From CAWHXG01 sp963833235 (lineage in GTDB: Bacteria > Pseudomonadota > Alphaproteobacteria > Rhodobacterales > Rhodobacteraceae), in NCBI GenBank assembly GCA_963833235.1, contig CAWHXG010000001.1, positions 1,302,001-1,366,000 of the forward strand: DNA of 64,000 nt. The letters run 5' to 3'. Position numbers and translations under genes: made by a program. Below the pieces are notes generated by a model. That model made no database searches. It saw only the letters and a program-made list of their open reading frames with translations, and was not told the DNA's origin. Positions 63,718 through 64,000 of the stretch are shown one piece after another. Numbering within the stretch: the stretch's first letter is position 1; each line of letters begins with the position of its first letter.

Positions 63718-64000
63718 ATGAAGCTCACCGTCTGGACCTATGAGGGCCCGCCCCATGTCGGCGCCATGCGCGTCGCCACCGGCATGACCGGCCTCCACTA
63801 CGTGCTGCACGCGCCCCAGGGCGACACCTACGCCGATCTGCTCTTCACCATGATCGAGCGCCGCGGCAAGCGGCCCCCGGTGACCTACACCACCTTCCAG
63901 GCCCGCGACCTCGGCACCGACACCGCCTCGCTCTTCAAGAGCGCCTGCCAGGACGCCTACGACCGCTTCAAGCCCCAGGCGCTGATCGTCGGCGCCTCGT
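63718..64000 (+). CDS. bchB: Dark-operative protochlorophyllide reductase subunit BchB (N-terminal part)
   Basis: The first 94 residues of BchB; the gene continues past the right edge. The sequence MKLTVWTYEGPPHVGAMRVA, TGMTGLHYVLHAPQGDTYAD and LLFTMIERRGKRPPVTYTTF is diagnostic. Asp36 (APQGDTYAD), the unusual aspartate ligand of the BchNB [4Fe-4S] cluster, is present. GGGAGCGACGTC precedes the ATG. Confidence 0.96.
   Translation, partial: MKLTVWTYEGPPHVGAMRVATGMTGLHYVLHAPQGDTYADLLFTMIERRGKRPPVTYTTFQARDLGTDTASLFKSACQDAYDRFKPQALIVGAS

Overview
This is a GC-rich 64 kb stretch of an alphaproteobacterial chromosome. It almost certainly comes from a phototrophic member of the Rhodobacterales (Rhodobacter/Rhodobacteraceae-like). 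The evidence is a bacteriochlorophyll gene cluster in Rhodobacter order (idi-bchP-bch2-bchG, ppsR, ppaA, bchF-bchN-bchB), an aerobic-type cobalamin cluster, and the densely overlapping ATGA/GTGA/TGATG gene junctions.

Region 1 (1-18 kb) is cobalamin biosynthesis. On the minus strand are hupE (behind a clear cobalamin riboswitch), cobW, a 34-codon linking ORF and cobN, and then a second minus-strand set of cobD, cobC and a DUF1636-like protein. On the plus strand are a small His-containing membrane protein, cbiX, cobH, cobL, cobI and a CbiG-CobJ fusion. An SMC gene, a secreted hypothetical protein, a receiver-like protein without its phospho-acceptor, and a glutathionyl-hydroquinone reductase lie among them. 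Two tandem repeats sit in intergenic gaps of this region.

Region 2 (18-27 kb) is mostly housekeeping: an orphan LuxR regulator with an intact acyl-homoserine-lactone pocket, a DUF1244 protein, an N-formylglutamate amidohydrolase-like protein, pyruvate kinase, rpmI-rplT and pheS-pheT. A small, AT-richer gene of unknown function is wedged between pheS and pheT with a GTGA overlap at each end.

Region 3 (27-44 kb) is accessory. It starts with a three-gene type I secretion exporter (two ABC half-transporters and an HlyD protein) with no recognisable substrate. About 1.1 kb without an intact gene follows, holding the possible remnant of a zinc metalloprotease. Then come two molybdenum hydroxylase gene sets: a periplasmic PaoABC-like enzyme and a CoxGSLM-like enzyme with a form-II active-site loop. 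An SDR enzyme lies between them, and an XdhC-like and a MocA-like maturation protein follow.

Region 4 (44-55 kb) looks like a purine/nucleoside salvage island in decay. It has an ABC importer of the spermidine/putrescine-like class, an ATZ/TRZ-type deaminase, a nucleoside hydrolase, an M20 amidohydrolase, a phosphoribosyltransferase and an adenine deaminase. Four genes here are broken: adenine deaminase (at least four frameshifts), the importer's binding protein (one), a GSCFA-domain gene (truncated and frameshifted) and an M20 peptidase (truncated and degenerate).

Region 5 (55-64 kb) is the edge of the photosynthesis gene cluster. Three perfect TGT-N12-ACA operators match the PpsR/CrtJ consensus: one immediately upstream of bchG and two in the divergent ppaA-bchF promoter region. 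The ppsR and ppaA genes are adjacent, so regulators and targets form one local circuit. Gene calls rest on motif and family recognition by eye; no database search was run.
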